Notes: generated from the sequence alone by a model not told the origin. A stretch of DNA of 28,554 bases from DASWJQ01 sp036397095 (GCA_036397095.1 DASWJQ010000053.1:1-28554), one strand, 5' to 3'; positions 15,237 through 23,359 are shown, counted from the stretch's first letter. A program made the numbers and translations.

Positions 15237-17316
15237 AAGTCGACCCCTCGGGTGTCTTGCGCACCTCAATCCGAGTGGGGAAGGCATCTTTCAACTCCTC
15301 GATATGGGTGATCACCAGAATACGCTCGAAGTCATCTTGAATGGCGTTGATCGCCTCAACCAACTGCTCGCGCCCCCGGGCGTCCTGCGTGCCAAAGCCT
15401 TCATCGATGAACAGACTGCGCAGTTGCGCTCCGGCCCGATTGGCCAACAGCTTTGAGAGAGCGATCCGGATGGCGAAGTTAATCCGGAAGGCCTCGCCAC
15501 CTGAATACAACTCGTAAGGGCGGCTGCCGAGCTCGTCAGAAATGATGATATCGAGCGCTTCCCGCAGCTCGCCAGTCTTGATCTCTCGCTGTGTTTCAAT
15601 GCGAACGTTGAGCCGGCCATCGGTCATGCGGCCCAACAACTCGTTGGCGCTGCGCTCCAATTCGGGCACGACCGTCTCAATGATCATGGCCGGAACACCT
15701 CGCTTGCTGAACGCCTCCCGCAGCTCCTCCAGCAGCGAGATTTGCTCGGCGACGTTGGCCCGCTCCGAACGCGTCGAGTCGAGCTGCTGCTCGACCTTAT
15801 CCAATGTCGCCAGCTGCTGGCGGGCGCCGCCAACGCGTTCGTCGGCCAATCGCTTCTTGCGGCGCAGCTCGTCCAGGTCGGCCTGGGTCAGAGAGGCTGC
15901 CTTGAGCGCCAATTCGGTCTGTTCGACGCTGGCTTCAATTTGGGCGCGCGCGACCTGGTCTTGCGCAAGGGCATCGGTCCAGCGACCGAGCCTGGCCTGC
16001 AGGTTGGCCGCTTGGTCGGCGGCTTCGGCCGCATGGCTCAGACCGGCTTCGAGTTCGCCGGCCCGCTTTTCCAGGGCTGGCCGGTCGCGCAGGTCCGCCT
16101 CCAGCTGCCCTAACCCTGTCTCCAAGCCTGCCAGCTCAGCCTCAATCGCCTCGACACGTTCCCGGTTCTGACGGTATTGTTCACGTCGCGATGTCACCTG
16201 TGCCTGAAGTTCGGTCAGCAAGCGGTGACGGTGATCGTCATCAAGCGATTGACCGCAGGTCGGGCAGGTCGGCTCGCTGGTCGCCTCCAGCACGGTGACG
16301 CGAGCCTTGATCGGTTCGGTCTCCGGCCCCAGCGCCTGATTGGCGCCGCGCAATCCAGCCGCCTCCTGCTGCAGCTCTGCTTTCGTCTCAACCGCTTGTT
16401 TGCGCCGTTGCTCGAGCGGTTCGAGTTCTTCGAGAGACCGCCGCGTTTCAGCCAGCGCCGCCTGCAGCGCACTGGCGTCGGCCCGCAATTGGAGCTGGGC
16501 GACCTCTTCTTGTCCCTCGCCGATTTCCTTCTGGCGCGCCACAATCCGGCGGGTCAGGTCGTCAATTTGGCGCTGGTAGACAACCATATCCATGCGGCTC
16601 TGCTCAAGCCCGGCCCAGACCGTCTCGGCCTCTGCCAGTTCCTGGGCCAACGTTTCCGCCTGACGCTCAGCCTGGTTGAGGGACTCGGATCGCTCGCTGC
16701 GCTGGGCTAGCTCGCGCTCCCACTCGTCGATACGCCCATCCATCTGCTGGGCAGTCGACTGGCGTTCTCGCAGCCGCTCCTTGGCCGCCGTTTCCAGCTC
16801 CTCCCATCGGTCCAGACCCAGGATGCTGGCCAGAATCTCCTTGCGTAGGCCAGGCGTCTTGGTTGTGAACTCGTCGGCCCTCCCCTGCATCAAGAAGGCC
16901 GAATTGACAAAGGTGTCATAGTTCAGATGCAGCAGTTGAACAATCCGCAACTGCGTTTCACCGATCGTACCTTCGGACAGGGAACGCCATATCTCGCCTT
17001 GCTCGTCGCGTATCTGCAGTTCGAGCAGCGACGAGCCGCGCTTGCCGGTCTTACGCTGGCGGATCACCCGGTAGCGCTGGCCGCTTTGTTCGAATTGAAG
17101 GGTGACCCCCATCTCGGTTTGGCCCTGGTGAACCAGGTCGTCGGCCGAGTTGGAGCGGGCCTTACCCCACAAGCACCAGGTAATGGCATCCAGCAGTGAC
17201 GATTTGCCGGCGCCGTTCGGCCCCGCCAGGCAGGCGACGTGCATCCCCTCCAGCCGCAGGGGCCCGGGGTGGCGATAGGCCAGGAAGTTCGTCAGGTCGA
17301 TCTCGATCGGGATCAT
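15223..17316 (-). CDS. sbcC: SbcC/Rad50-type DNA repair ATPase (short form)
   Basis: 697 residues. The ATPase partner of the nuclease encoded just upstream; together they process DNA ends and hairpins. Walker A GPNGAGKSS is at about 32-40, the Q-loop region FVNSAFLMQGRADEFT at 136-151, the zinc hook CPTCGQSL at 351-358, the ABC signature YSGGEAFRINFA at 604-615 and Walker B LFIDEGFG at 635-642. Two coiled-coil arms of roughly 170 and 200 residues flank the hook. The chain is shorter than E. coli SbcC (over 1000 residues) and than archaeal Rad50 but retains every core element. The gap to the sbcD-like gene is 12 bases, consistent with one operon. Confidence 0.92.
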   Translation of the reverse strand: MIPIEIDLTNFLAYRHPGPLRLEGMHVACLAGPNGAGKSSLLDAITWCLWGKARSNSADDLVHQGQTEMGVTLQFEQSGQRYRVIRQRKTGKRGSSLLELQIRDEQGEIWRSLSEGTIGETQLRIVQLLHLNYDTFVNSAFLMQGRADEFTTKTPGLRKEILASILGLDRWEELETAAKERLRERQSTAQQMDGRIDEWERELAQRSERSESLNQAERQAETLAQELAEAETVWAGLEQSRMDMVVYQRQIDDLTRRIVARQKEIGEGQEEVAQLQLRADASALQAALAETRRSLEELEPLEQRRKQAVETKAELQQEAAGLRGANQALGPETEPIKARVTVLEATSEPTCPTCGQSLDDDHRHRLLTELQAQVTSRREQYRQNRERVEAIEAELAGLETGLGQLEADLRDRPALEKRAGELEAGLSHAAEAADQAANLQARLGRWTDALAQDQVARAQIEASVEQTELALKAASLTQADLDELRRKKRLADERVGGARQQLATLDKVEQQLDSTRSERANVAEQISLLEELREAFSKRGVPAMIIETVVPELERSANELLGRMTDGRLNVRIETQREIKTGELREALDIIISDELGSRPYELYSGGEAFRINFAIRIALSKLLANRAGAQLRSLFIDEGFGTQDARGREQLVEAINAIQDDFERILVITHIEELKDAFPTRIEVRKTPEGSTFSLN

Positions 17317-17328
17317 GGATAGTGATCG

Positions 17329-18546
17329 TCAGGTCGTTTCCATCAGGGCGCGCGCCTCGGCCAGCAAGGCCTCGACCCTGTCGGCCGGCACCTGCCGGCT
17401 CGCCAGGTAGCGCTCGACCAACTCGAGCGGTGCCAGCGCCTCGGCCGAGGCCTCGGACAATCGCATGCGGGCTCCGACCTCCACCTGGCGCACCACGCTG
17501 ACGCTGGAGGCCGCCTCCAGTGTCCGCTGCACCTCGCGCTCGCGGAAGACCGACTGCTGGTCGTCGCGCAGGTTGACCACCACCCGCACCACCTCGCCTG
17601 GCTCGGCGACAGCGACCTGCGCAAGGACCGCCTCGGTCGGATCGTCAGCCCCGGTCGCGTCGACCGCAATCGTGCGAAATCGGCGCGCCTGCACTGGAAC
17701 GAAGCGCCACTCTGTCTTGCCGCGCGCCAGCTCGACCCAGCAGAAGCCTTTAGGCTCGCCCTCTTCGCCGAAGTCGATCCGCTCCAGCGAGCCGCTGTAA
17801 ACCACCGGCGGGTACATGCCCGGGTTGACCAGTTGGTGGCGGTGAATGTGCCCCATGGCGACGTAGTCCCAGGACTCATCGGCCAGCGTTGACTGGTGGA
17901 CGGCCACGTCGCGGCCGAGCATCACGCTGCGCTCGGAGCCCAACTTGGCCTCGGCGACCGAAAAGTGTCCGGCCAGAACCCGCGGCATGTCGTGCTCACT
18001 TGCCTGCTGGGTTAGGTCCCCGAGGATGTCGGACACCGTCTGGCGCAGAATGGCCTCGAGTTCATCGATCGTCTTCCCCTGGTAGGCCTCGCGGCTCAGC
18101 AACCGGTTGCGCATCGGGTAGGGCATCCAGGCCAGGTACACTGGACCCCGCCTGGTCTCGACCACCTGACCCTCGGGTTGCCAGCCGATCAAGATATTGG
18201 GAACCTGTAAGGCGCGGAAGATGTCGACACTGTTGGCCTTGGAGGCCATGGCCGGCATGTCGTGGTTGCCGACCAAGAGCAGTGTCGGGGCGGCATCGGC
18301 CAGCCGCTTGATGCGGGCGGCGAACTCACGCTGCTGGGTCGGATCTGGGTCGCGGTTCTTGAAGGCGTCCCCGGCGAAAACAGCCAGGTCGACTTCGTGG
18401 TTAATGGCGTAGTCGATGACTTCATCGAGCCGGTCGAGGAAATCACGGACCCGGGAGGACGTGCCGGTCTCTGGGTCTATACGACCGTAATTCTCCATGC
18501 CGATGTGCGCGTCGGCAAAATGCAGCATCCGGATGGATTCGGTCAT
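17329..18546 (-). CDS. sbcD: SbcD/Mre11-type DNA exonuclease
   Basis: 405 residues. Metal-dependent nuclease subunit working with the SbcC/Rad50-like protein encoded next. The calcineurin-type phosphoesterase motifs are complete: FADAHIG (10-16), FAGDAF (57-62), LLVGNHDMPA (91-99), VLAGHFSV and YVAMGHIHRHQL. The remaining 130 residues form the capping and SbcC-binding region. The start is an ATG at 18544-18546. The upstream DinB-like gene ends only about ten bases away, so the whole minus-strand block 15223-19614 could be one transcript. Confidence 0.93.
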   Translation of the reverse strand: MTESIRMLHFADAHIGMENYGRIDPETGTSSRVRDFLDRLDEVIDYAINHEVDLAVFAGDAFKNRDPDPTQQREFAARIKRLADAAPTLLLVGNHDMPAMASKANSVDIFRALQVPNILIGWQPEGQVVETRRGPVYLAWMPYPMRNRLLSREAYQGKTIDELEAILRQTVSDILGDLTQQASEHDMPRVLAGHFSVAEAKLGSERSVMLGRDVAVHQSTLADESWDYVAMGHIHRHQLVNPGMYPPVVYSGSLERIDFGEEGEPKGFCWVELARGKTEWRFVPVQARRFRTIAVDATGADDPTEAVLAQVAVAEPGEVVRVVVNLRDDQQSVFREREVQRTLEAASSVSVVRQVEVGARMRLSEASAEALAPLELVERYLASRQVPADRVEALLAEARALMETT

Positions 18547-18556
18547 GGGCTAGCCG

Positions 18557-19021
18557 TCAGCCGGGTCGATCGGTCTTGGGTCGATCCAAACCGAGCAGGC
18601 TCAGGCACATGAACAGTTCGCCGCGATGGTGGATTTGCTGCTCGAGCACATGCCAAAGGATCCAACCGAGCTTCGGCGTGCCATCGCCGGGTACCTGAAC
18701 GATCCGATTGAAGTCTTCGGCCGGTATGGTCTGCAGATAGTCCATTGTCTGATGGTGGACACGCTGCAGTTCATCGCGCAGCGCCTGGACAGTGCTCAGT
18801 TCTGCCATGCGTTCGTCGGGCCAGCCCTCTTGATCTCGGCGGATGACGTAGCCGATCCAGCCCTGCTCGAGGTTGATCAAATGGCGCAGTATGTCCCCGA
18901 CCGTGCGCGGGTAGTTGTCGGATGGACGGAAGTCCAGGTGCTCATCTTTGAGCACGGCAACGGCCCGGATCAGATCGCGCCAGACCTTCTGCCAGTGATC
19001 GAAGTATTCGGCTGCATTCAT
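18557..19021 (-). CDS. DinB-like four-helix protein
   Basis: 154 residues of the DinB/YfiT-like metal-binding family. The histidine pattern is present: LRHLINLEQGW near residues 41-51 and WHVLEQQIHHRGELF near the C-terminus, which would give a three-His metal site. Family members include thiol-dependent transferases (bacillithiol/mycothiol type) and many proteins of unknown role. The ATG at 19019-19021 is preceded by AAGGAG and overlaps the stop of the LOG-family gene as ATGA, implying translational coupling. Whether the two products act together is not known. Confidence 0.85.
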   Translation of the reverse strand: MNAAEYFDHWQKVWRDLIRAVAVLKDEHLDFRPSDNYPRTVGDILRHLINLEQGWIGYVIRRDQEGWPDERMAELSTVQALRDELQRVHHQTMDYLQTIPAEDFNRIVQVPGDGTPKLGWILWHVLEQQIHHRGELFMCLSLLGLDRPKTDRPG

Positions 19022-19614
19022 CCTGGTTCGCTCCTTCGATCGACCCACCGGGCAAGATCGCCCGGGGGCTGGTAGGCGGTCATGCGTTCAAGCAATGCGC
19101 CCGGCTCGGATTCGATTTGCAGCAATTGACGGTGCTCACCGTAGATGAAACCTTGGGCGGCGGCATGTTCGATCAGCTCAATCAGGGGATCGAAATAGCC
19201 TCGGACGTTGAGCACTCCGATCGGACTCTGATGCAGCCCAATCTGCGCCCAGGTCAAGATTTCGAACAGCTCCTCGAAGGTGCCGAAGCCTCCTGGCAGT
19301 GCAATGAAGCCGTCGGCCAGTTCGGCCATCCGCGCTTTGCGCTCGTGCATACTGTCCACCAACTCCAGCTCAGACAGCGAGCGCTCGGCCAGCGCCGGTG
19401 TGTCGAAAAACCTGGGGAGCACCCCGACCACCCGCCCTCCCTTGGCCAACGCTGCCTGGGCCAATGCCCCCATCAACCCCGTGCGGCCCCCCCCGTAGAC
19501 AATTGAAAGCTCGCGTTCGGCCAGCAAGCGGCCCAGGTCGGCGGCCGCCGCCAGGTAGGCAGGGTCGACTGAATCGCTGGATCCACAAAAGACGCACAGT
19601 GTTGTCAATGTCAC
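19018..19614 (-). CDS. LOG-family (TIGR00730) protein
   Basis: 198 residues. The family signature is clear: VFCGSSD at the N-terminus, VYGGGRTGLMGALAQAAL, MHERKARMAELADGFIALPGGFGTFEELFEILTWAQIG. LOG proteins cleave nucleoside 5'-monophosphates (cytokinin riboside phosphate phosphoribohydrolase activity in characterised members); bacterial members are often loosely called lysine decarboxylases, which is not supported. The start is placed at the GTG 19612-19614 because the upstream in-frame sequence lacks family character; a TTG six bases further in is also possible. It lies divergent to the NnrU-like gene, with 129 bases between starts, and overlaps the DinB-like gene by four bases. Confidence 0.88.
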   Translation of the reverse strand: MTLTTLCVFCGSSDSVDPAYLAAAADLGRLLAERELSIVYGGGRTGLMGALAQAALAKGGRVVGVLPRFFDTPALAERSLSELELVDSMHERKARMAELADGFIALPGGFGTFEELFEILTWAQIGLHQSPIGVLNVRGYFDPLIELIEHAAAQGFIYGEHRQLLQIESEPGALLERMTAYQPPGDLARWVDRRSEPG

Positions 19615-19743
19615 GCGGGTGGGCCCGTCGGCATCCGGCAGCAGTTTTCCCGGCCAGGCAGCGATTGTACCATGCGGGCCGAATCGGCCCGTACGCCAAC
19701 GCTGCGGTAAGATGAACGCCATTCAATGCGCCCGGGAGAAGTG

Positions 19744-20376
19744 ATGGGGTCAGTGATCGCCATTCCATTTATTGGGACGCTGGCAGCCATGGCCGCTTAT
19801 GGCGCCCTGCACAGCTGGTTAGCCAGCCCGGCGGCCAAGCAAGGTGCCCGTCGCCGGTTCGGCCCAGCGACCGACCGCTGGTATCGGCTGGCCTTTAACG
19901 TGGTAGGGGGCCTGACCTTCCTGCCGGTGCTGGTCCTACCGCTGCTGTGGCCGGGCCGGTTGCTGTACAACCTGCAACCTCCGTGGCTGTGGCTGACTCT
20001 CGGTCTGCAAGTGTTGGCCGTAGTCTTGCTGCTAATCGGTTTGATGCAGACCGGCCCGGCCGGGTTCCTCGGGTTGAGCCAGTTGGCCGGACAAAACGAC
20101 CAACCTTCGCGGCTGGTGGTCAGCGGACTCTACCGTTACGTGCGCCATCCTCTGTACACGGCCGGTCTGCTCTTCATTTGGGCGCTGCCGCGCATGACAA
20201 CCAGCTTGCTTGCGCTCAACATCGGCCTGACGCTCTATTTGTACATCGGCAGCATCTTCGAAGAGCGCAAGCTGGTGGCCGAATTTGGCGCGGCCTACCG
20301 GCACTACCAACAGCGCGTCCCGCGGCTGACACCACTACCCGGGCGCCAGGCACAACGGGAGCAGCATGGCGCCTGA
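19744..20376 (+). CDS. NnrU/ICMT-like membrane methyltransferase-family protein
   Basis: 210 residues with about five membrane segments. The C-terminal half has the isoprenylcysteine-carboxyl-methyltransferase/phospholipid-methyltransferase pattern: SGLYRYVRHPLYTAGLLFIW, then EERKLVAEFGAAYRHYQQRVPRLTP. The N-terminal half (LHSWLASPAAK-x5-FG, YRLAFNVVGGLTFLPVL) resembles NnrU-type proteins found with denitrification genes. The substrate is unknown. The ATG at 19744 has GGGAGAAG at the right distance; an ATG 18 bases upstream does not. Its 3' end overlaps the Crp/Fnr gene by 11 bases, so they are one unit and probably share the nitrogen-oxide theme of the genes that follow. Confidence 0.75.
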   Translation: MGSVIAIPFIGTLAAMAAYGALHSWLASPAAKQGARRRFGPATDRWYRLAFNVVGGLTFLPVLVLPLLWPGRLLYNLQPPWLWLTLGLQVLAVVLLLIGLMQTGPAGFLGLSQLAGQNDQPSRLVVSGLYRYVRHPLYTAGLLFIWALPRMTTSLLALNIGLTLYLYIGSIFEERKLVAEFGAAYRHYQQRVPRLTPLPGRQAQREQHGA

Positions 20377-21100
20377 CGAGCCTGGCAAGGCAGCCTCCTC
20401 CGACCTCCCGGATGCATTCCAGCAAGCCGAACTATTCGCCGACCTATCCACAGACGAGCTGGCTGCGTTGCGCCTCCTCTTCAAGCGGGCCCGCTTCGAC
20501 CCAGACGAGGCGCTGTTCTTAGAAGACGCCCCAGCGACCGTTTTCCACTTGATCGATGAGGGCGCGGTGAAGGTTGTGCAAACCTCGGCCGAGGGCCTGG
20601 AGGTATTGCTTCACGTCTTCGAACGCGGCGGCGTGATTGGCGCTCTGCCTGTCGCTGGCCGCAACACCTACCCGGCAAGCGCCATTGCGCTCGAGCCGGT
20701 CACAACCTATTTTGTCGATGCCGACACCTTCGACCAGATCATGCAGCGATTTCCCGGCATCAGCCGTCGTTTGTTGCGTTTTGCAGCCAACATGCTGCAA
20801 TCGGCCCACCGCCGCCTGCGTGAAATGAGCACCGAGCAGGTCGAACGGCGCATCGCCCGGACGCTTGCTCGTCTAGCCTCCCAGCTGGGGCGCGAGGCGG
20901 ACGGCGTCCTCCACATCGAGGCCTCACTTACCCGTCAGGACCTGGCCGATATGGCCGGAACTTCCCTGTACACAGTAAGCCGAACGTTAAAGGCCTGGGA
21001 ACGCCTCGGTATCCTCCAGGCCAAACGCAAACGAATCGCAATCTTGCAGCCCCATCGCCTGATCAGCATCGCGGAGGACCTGCCCCCCGACAACGCCTGA
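20366..21100 (+). CDS. Crp/Fnr-family transcription regulator, cysteine-free
   Basis: 244 residues: a cyclic-nucleotide-binding-type beta-roll (about 25-140), a long dimer helix (RRLLRFAANMLQSAHRRLREM) and a winged helix with LTRQDLADMAGTSLYTVSRTLKAWERLGIL (about 186-215). There is no cysteine anywhere, so it cannot carry an Fnr iron-sulfur cluster. That and the gene context (nirK downstream) suggest a DNR/NnrR-like role, where heme-bound NO is the signal; no heme ligand can be named. The TxSxYTVSRxLKxW recognition region is of the type that reads TTG-N8-CAA sites, and such a palindrome lies 43 bases after this gene. It is translationally coupled to the NnrU-like gene by an 11-base overlap. 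Confidence 0.88.
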   Translation: MAPDEPGKAASSDLPDAFQQAELFADLSTDELAALRLLFKRARFDPDEALFLEDAPATVFHLIDEGAVKVVQTSAEGLEVLLHVFERGGVIGALPVAGRNTYPASAIALEPVTTYFVDADTFDQIMQRFPGISRRLLRFAANMLQSAHRRLREMSTEQVERRIARTLARLASQLGREADGVLHIEASLTRQDLADMAGTSLYTVSRTLKAWERLGILQAKRKRIAILQPHRLISIAEDLPPDNA

Positions 21101-21142
21101 CCCAGTAATTCCCCGGCAGCCGGGACTCCCCAGCCGGCTCCT

Positions 21143-21160
21143 CTTTGCGCTAGCGCAAAG
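21143..21160. promoter_or_regulatory. Crp/Fnr-type operator (perfect 18-bp palindrome)
   Basis: CTTTGCGCTAGCGCAAAG is fully self-complementary and contains TTGCG-CTAG-CGCAA, the spacing used by Fnr/DNR-class proteins. Its centre (21151.5) lies exactly 41.5 bases before the A of the DUF1858 start codon. It is not followed by a T-tract, so a terminator role is unlikely. Confidence 0.75.
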
Positions 21161-21180
21161 ACTGCACGCAGGCCAGCAGC

Positions 21181-21186
21181 CACAAT
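21181..21186 (+). promoter_or_regulatory. Putative -10 of the DUF1858-nirK promoter
   Basis: CACAAT (four of six to TATAAT) sits where the -10 should be for a class II activator bound at 21143-21160. Transcription would then start at or next to the ATG at 21193, giving a leaderless mRNA; no ribosome-binding site precedes that ATG, which agrees. Confidence 0.4.
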
Positions 21187-21192
21187 AGTCAC

Positions 21193-21438
21193 ATGGCCTC
21201 GCCTCTCGACGAAACCAGTCAATTGATGGACCAACCAATCGCCGAGCTGGTTGATCGATGGCCGTGCACAGGCCAAGTGTTTATCGACCACCGAATGGCC
21301 TGTGTCGGCTGTCTGTTCGCCAGGTTCCACAATGCGCGTCAGGCCCTGGACATTTACCAACGACAGCTCCAACCGTTTCGAGACGATTTGACGTCGGCCG
21401 TTAGCGCCGCCCTGTCCCACAACCATCCTGCGGAGTAA
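21193..21438 (+). CDS. DUF1858 family protein
   Basis: 81 residues. The DUF1858 pattern is visible: MDQPIAELVDRWPCTGQVFIDHRMACVGCLFARFHNARQAL. The family consists of small helical proteins with a C-x-x-C (here CVGC near residues 37-40) and is often found beside hybrid-cluster, nitrite or nitric-oxide metabolism genes; it is sometimes annotated as a disulfide oxidoreductase, without firm proof. A further Cys (Cys25) is also present. It is the first gene after the operator and lies 12 bases before nirK, so it is probably co-regulated. No ribosome-binding site is seen, in line with a leaderless start. Confidence 0.85.
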   Translation: MASPLDETSQLMDQPIAELVDRWPCTGQVFIDHRMACVGCLFARFHNARQALDIYQRQLQPFRDDLTSAVSAALSHNHPAE

Positions 21439-21450
21439 GGAGAACCCATC

Positions 21451-22878
21451 ATGCGACGGATTTACCCACTTTTGTTCCTGATCGCCGCCCTGGCCATCAT
21501 TCTGATATTTGCACCACCGGGAGGCACTGGGCCCCGGGAGCCCGTGGAGGCACCAGCAACCAATCCGCCGGCGCAGGTTGCGGAAGCCGGTGGCCTGCCT
21601 CAAGAGACGCCGGATGTTGAGTACCAACTGATCACGGGAGGCGGCTACGGCGGACTGGTTTTCGTCGGCCAGGGTGGATCGATCGACGGGCAGGTCAACC
21701 CGACCTTGACCGCCGAACCGGGCGACTTGGTCCAGATCACGTTGATCAACGGCGATGCCATCAGTCACGACCTGGCAATTGACGAATTCGGCGTCAAGAC
21801 GGCCGAAGTGACCGCACTCGAGGACGTCGCGACGGTCATCTTTCGCGTCGAAGAGGACGGCAGCTATGTCTACTACTGCTCGCTGCCTGGGCATCGCCAG
21901 GCAGGGATGTGGGGTGAGTTGATCGTCGGAGAAGGCAGTGCCCCGGCCGCCAGCGGCGAGAACATCGTGCGCAATCCGGCCGATATGCCCGAACCAATCG
22001 GCGACCGTGCTCCGGAGACCGTCCTGGTTGAGCTGACAGCGATTGAGGTGACAGGCCAACTGGCGGACGGAACCACCTTCGATTACTTCACCTTCGACGG
22101 CCAGATTCCTGGTCCGATGATCCGGGTCCGCGTCGGCGACACGGTTGAGCTCCACCTGGCCAACGCGACCAGCAGCCACCTGTCCCACTCGATTGACCTG
22201 CATGCTGTCAACGGCCCTGGGGGCGGCGCCGTCTACACCGAGACACCACCGGGGGAGGAGCGCGTCTTCAACTTCCAGGCTTTGGCGCCCGGCGTTTTCG
22301 TATACCACTGCGCCACACCGAGCGTGGCGCAGCATATCGCCAACGGCATGTACGGTCTGATTGTGGTCGAGCCGGAAGGCGGCCTGCCGGCGGTAGACCG
22401 CGAGTTCTACATTATGCAAGGGGAGATCTACACCGCGCAACCCTTCGGTACGACAGGCCACTTGGACTACAGCTATGAGCGTATGTTGGACGAGGACCCC
22501 GAGTACTTCGTGTTCAACGGGGCGGCCGGCGCGTTGACGAGCGACGAGAACGCGCTGCGCGCCGAAGTTGGCGACACCGTTCGGTTGTTCTTCGGCGTCG
22601 GCGGACCCAACTTCATATCTTCGTTCCACGTCATCGGTGAGATTTTCGACCGGGTGTACGACCAGGCGTCACTGACCTCGCCGCCGCTGACCGACGTCCA
22701 GACCACGCTGGTGCCGCCGGGTGGCGCCACCATGGTTGAATTCAGCCTCGACGTGCCCGGTCGGTACATCCTGGTCGATCACGCGCTGAGCCGGTTGGAG
22801 CGCGGCTTGGCTGGGTTCTTGTATGCTGAAGGAGATGAGGATCCCACGATCTTTGCGGAGGGAGAACTGGCGCAGTAG
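21451..22878 (+). CDS. nirK: Copper nitrite reductase with extra N-terminal cupredoxin domain
   Basis: 475 residues. Reduces nitrite to nitric oxide on the outer face of the membrane. An uncleaved-looking N-terminal helix (7-22) and Pro-rich linker lead to a cupredoxin domain (about 57-160) with a full type 1 copper set: His106, Cys143, His148, Met153. The NirK core has type 1 ligands His246, Cys287, His295, Met300, type 2 ligands His251, His286 and His444, and catalytic Asp249, His393 and Ile395. The C-to-H spacing (CATPSVAQH) is one shorter than in classical class I enzymes. The fused domain probably delivers electrons to the core. AAGGAG lies before the ATG. Confidence 0.93.
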   Translation: MRRIYPLLFLIAALAIILIFAPPGGTGPREPVEAPATNPPAQVAEAGGLPQETPDVEYQLITGGGYGGLVFVGQGGSIDGQVNPTLTAEPGDLVQITLINGDAISHDLAIDEFGVKTAEVTALEDVATVIFRVEEDGSYVYYCSLPGHRQAGMWGELIVGEGSAPAASGENIVRNPADMPEPIGDRAPETVLVELTAIEVTGQLADGTTFDYFTFDGQIPGPMIRVRVGDTVELHLANATSSHLSHSIDLHAVNGPGGGAVYTETPPGEERVFNFQALAPGVFVYHCATPSVAQHIANGMYGLIVVEPEGGLPAVDREFYIMQGEIYTAQPFGTTGHLDYSYERMLDEDPEYFVFNGAAGALTSDENALRAEVGDTVRLFFGVGGPNFISSFHVIGEIFDRVYDQASLTSPPLTDVQTTLVPPGGATMVEFSLDVPGRYILVDHALSRLERGLAGFLYAEGDEDPTIFAEGELAQ

Positions 22879-22885
22879 CCCAACA

Positions 22886-22901
22886 GGGGTTCTCTAACCC
22901 C
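22886..22901 (+). terminator. Small hairpin after nirK
   Basis: GGGGTT and AACCCC form a 6-bp stem with a four-base loop eight bases after the nirK stop. There is no T-tract, so this is at most a weak terminator or RNA-stabilising hairpin. Confidence 0.3.
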
Positions 22902-22924
22902 AAACCGTCACACGATAGCTTACC

Positions 22925-22985
22925 GACCCCGGGGATCCGCGAAGGCAGCTTCATCTTGGACCGTTCCCAAACGGACCCCGGGGTC
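22925..22985. repeat. Pair of GACCCCGGGG palindromic elements
   Basis: GACCCCGGGG occurs at 22925-22934 and again at 22974-22983, 49 bases apart; the second extends to the perfect 12-bp palindrome GACCCCGGGGTC (22974-22985). The pair lies in the 163-base gap between nirK and the cupin gene and resembles the pair at 4976-5045 in both sequence and spacing. Confidence 0.6.
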
Positions 22986-23041
22986 GGAAGACCCACAGGC
23001 CGAGTTCAAGAACCGAAAGTCACGCGAGGAGCCTCTTACGC

Positions 23042-23359
23042 ATGACCGATTACACCTTCATCGCCGATCTTGGTGACCGGCTGCCCGAGATCCCGGATGA
23101 CAGCATTGTCAGCCGGACGCTTTACGACGGGCCCGACGCCAAGGTCACATTGTTTGGCTTTGCCGCCGGCCAGGAGTTGACGGAACATACAGCAGCCAAG
23201 CCGGCTGTCATCACGGTCCAAGCAGGGACTGGCCACGTCCGTTTGGGAGACGACGGGTTTGAGATCGGCCCGGGAAGTTGGATCTACATGCCTGCCCACC
23301 TGCCCCACAGCGTACGGGCCACAACCCAACTCGTGTTCGTGCTACAGCTTCTCAAGTAG
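23042..23359 (+). CDS. Small cupin-domain protein
   Basis: 105 residues forming a single cupin barrel: ELTEHTAAKPAVITVQAGTGHVRLGDDGFEIGPGSWIYMPAHLPHSVRA. The metal-binding histidines of motif 1 are reduced (EHTA) and motif 2 keeps His in P-A-H-L-P-H-S. Such proteins bind a metal or small ligand and are frequent beside denitrification genes, where their role is not defined. The ATG is preceded by GCGAGGAGCC at about ten bases. The gap from nirK is 163 bases with palindromic elements, so it may be a separate transcript, but the shared direction and the two membrane genes just after suggest one functional group. Confidence 0.85.
   Translation: MTDYTFIADLGDRLPEIPDDSIVSRTLYDGPDAKVTLFGFAAGQELTEHTAAKPAVITVQAGTGHVRLGDDGFEIGPGSWIYMPAHLPHSVRATTQLVFVLQLLK

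Noticed and set aside
19018..19614. Calling the LOG-family gene a lysine decarboxylase
   Set aside because: That is a legacy label; the PGGFGT and GGGRTG motifs define the LOG phosphoribohydrolase family.
20366..21100. Calling the regulator Fnr
   Set aside because: There is no cysteine in the protein, so an oxygen-sensing iron-sulfur cluster is impossible.
21143..21160. The palindrome as a terminator of the Crp/Fnr gene
   Set aside because: No T-tract on either strand, and its spacing to the next start fits an activator site much better.
20935..22629. A 564-codon minus-strand frame opposite nirK
   Set aside because: Long only because of high GC and codon bias; it covers three real + strand genes and contains no recognisable domain.
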